From the NCBI GenBank assembly GCA_943736015.1, contig OX031061.1:13587290-13651289 (forward strand): a DNA stretch of 64,000 nucleotides, read 5' to 3'. The translations under genes and the position numbers were made by a program. The stretch comes from Tridacna crocea (lineage: Eukaryota; Mollusca; Bivalvia; Cardiida; Cardiidae). Below the pieces are notes generated by a model, which was not told the DNA's origin, searched no databases, and worked only from the letters and a program-made list of their open reading frames with translations. Positions 63,213 to 64,000 of this stretch are shown one piece after another (position 1 is the stretch's first letter; each line of letters opens with the position of its first letter).

Positions 63213-63364
63213 GAATCTGACAGTCGTTAGTTTTTGAGGTAAAGATTTATTAAACTCGTCGACAAAAAAAAAAATGTTATTTAGCTCCCTAAAGGTTCGC
63301 TTAATAACATTTTTGAAGACTCGTTTAATAAATTTTTATCTCAAAAACCAACTCATGTCAGATC
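63213..63364. repeat. Long imperfect palindrome, ~150 bp
   Basis: ATCTGACAGTCGTTAGTTTT and GAGGTAAAGATTTATTAAAC face GTTTAATAAATTTTTATCTC and CAAAAACCAACTCATGTCAGAT around AGCTCCCTAAAGG. A fold-back MITE is likely; no other copy is in the window. Confidence 0.7.
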
Positions 63365-63374
63365 CTATATATCT

Positions 63375-63430
63375 CATACCCTGTGAGCTACAGACTGCGC
63401 TACAAGGGCTCGGTATTAGGTCCTAGAATA
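63375..63430 (-). repeat. Weak tRNA-like fragment
   Basis: The reverse complement GCCCTTGTAGCGCAGTCTGT, AGCTCACAGGGTAT has an A box-like core but no B box. It could be a SINE 5' scrap. Confidence 0.25.
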
Positions 63431-63772
63431 CCATAGCTAATGGGAACGTTATCCAGTTCTCTACTTCCTACAATGCTTTGATGCTGATGTCTCTGAAATA
63501 TTTCTAAAGACCGCCTATAAGTCATACTTATGACGTCGTTCTCAACCCTGAAGCACGATTTTTCGGCCATTTTGAATTGTTCTACATGGAGAAAAAGTTG
63601 AACTGTATCGGTACTTCAACTTCCTTGACAATCAGAAAGTTGGTTTATTGAAAACAGGTACGGTGTATAGGGAGAAAGCTTGATATGCAAATTTCCACAG
63701 AATTTTCTTGTCTGTTCCAATATATATCACGTGTAATGACGGTGCAAGACTTGAAAATATTTTGTATGCATT

Positions 63773-64000
63773 TTAACCCTTTTTATTATATAACCTGTCT
63801 TGGCTGCCCTATAGAAAGACGCTTCTGAAAGAAAAAATGTTGGAAAAGGAGAAACTGGTAACCAGCATTTTCTCCTTTTCCCACACTATTTTCTAGTCTT
63901 TCAAAGATGTATTCCATTTGCCATATTCAAATTTGTCTTCTGCAAATGCTTGCAATTTGGACAAGTCTAACTTTCGTTGTCTGGTGAAAGTTTCACGACG
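63773..64000 (+). mobile_element. Family A TTAA MITE, running to the window edge
   Basis: TTAA 63773-63776 with CCCTTTTTATTATATAACCT; core AAAATGTTGGAAAAGGAGAA, ACTGGTAACCAGCATTTTCT, CCTTTTCCCACACTATTTTC (left arm shortened); right half ATGCTTGCAATTTGGACAAG and GTTGTCTGGTGAAAGTTTCA. The closing TTAA would lie at or just beyond 64000. Confidence 0.75.

Overview
The window is AT-rich eukaryotic intergenic (or deep intronic) DNA. I find no host protein-coding gene, rRNA, CRISPR array or bacterial-style operon. Dense hairpin MITEs, tRNA-like SINE heads, LINE tails followed by (GATT)n or (TATC)n, and a TIR-flanked minisatellite together fit a mollusc, most likely a heterodont bivalve (clam). That guess rests on repeat style only, and I cannot name the species.

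Nearly everything recognisable is mobile-element DNA. The commonest family (called A here, with sister families B and C) is a ~220-230 bp element flanked by TTAA. Its termini read CCCTTTACCAAAC-like, and its centre is a near-perfect ~65 bp palindrome. About 35 full, partial or decayed copies run from start to end of the window. A second TTAA family (D, ~185-215 bp) has a central GATCAAGATCAGACTGCA hairpin. Two further TTAA-flanked elements lie at 18638-19191 (inside a D copy) and 19455-19821. TTAA targets plus CCC-type ends suggest non-autonomous piggyBac-like elements. Other families are E (194 bp whole-element palindrome, 5-bp NCTGG duplications), F (GCCTGCGC hairpins), G (~77 bp hairpin), K (~1 kb TIR element starting CACAGTGTAGGACC), L and M (recurrent uncharacterised repeats), and J (GC-rich palindromes).

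Larger structures: 11.4-14.8 kb is a 3.4 kb element with ~540 bp inverted termini and GGTAT duplications. 15.0-17.7 kb is a ~2.7 kb inverted repeat around GC-rich J palindromes; one arm carries a K insertion and the other arm keeps the empty site. 22.9-23.9 kb is a deleted Tc1/mariner element on the minus strand. 38.0-44.0 kb is an inverted-repeat element that has received a nearly complete APE-type LINE (39.0-43.3 kb); its endonuclease/reverse transcriptase frame is broken by one frameshift and one stop codon. Smaller relics of LINE 3' ends lie near 12.0, 26.3 and possibly 37.1 kb.

Tandem repeats: a 47-bp unit x4 (2.8 kb), a ~90-bp unit x7 (45.3-46.0 kb), a 47-bp unit x13 between inverted ends (59.6-60.4 kb), a GGAT/GATT/GAGT array (50.1-50.5 kb) and GT-rich tracts (52.3 and 62.6 kb).

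The elements do not form a pathway. The informative part is their layering: insertions inside insertions, neighbours sharing one TTAA, and paired arms that change together.
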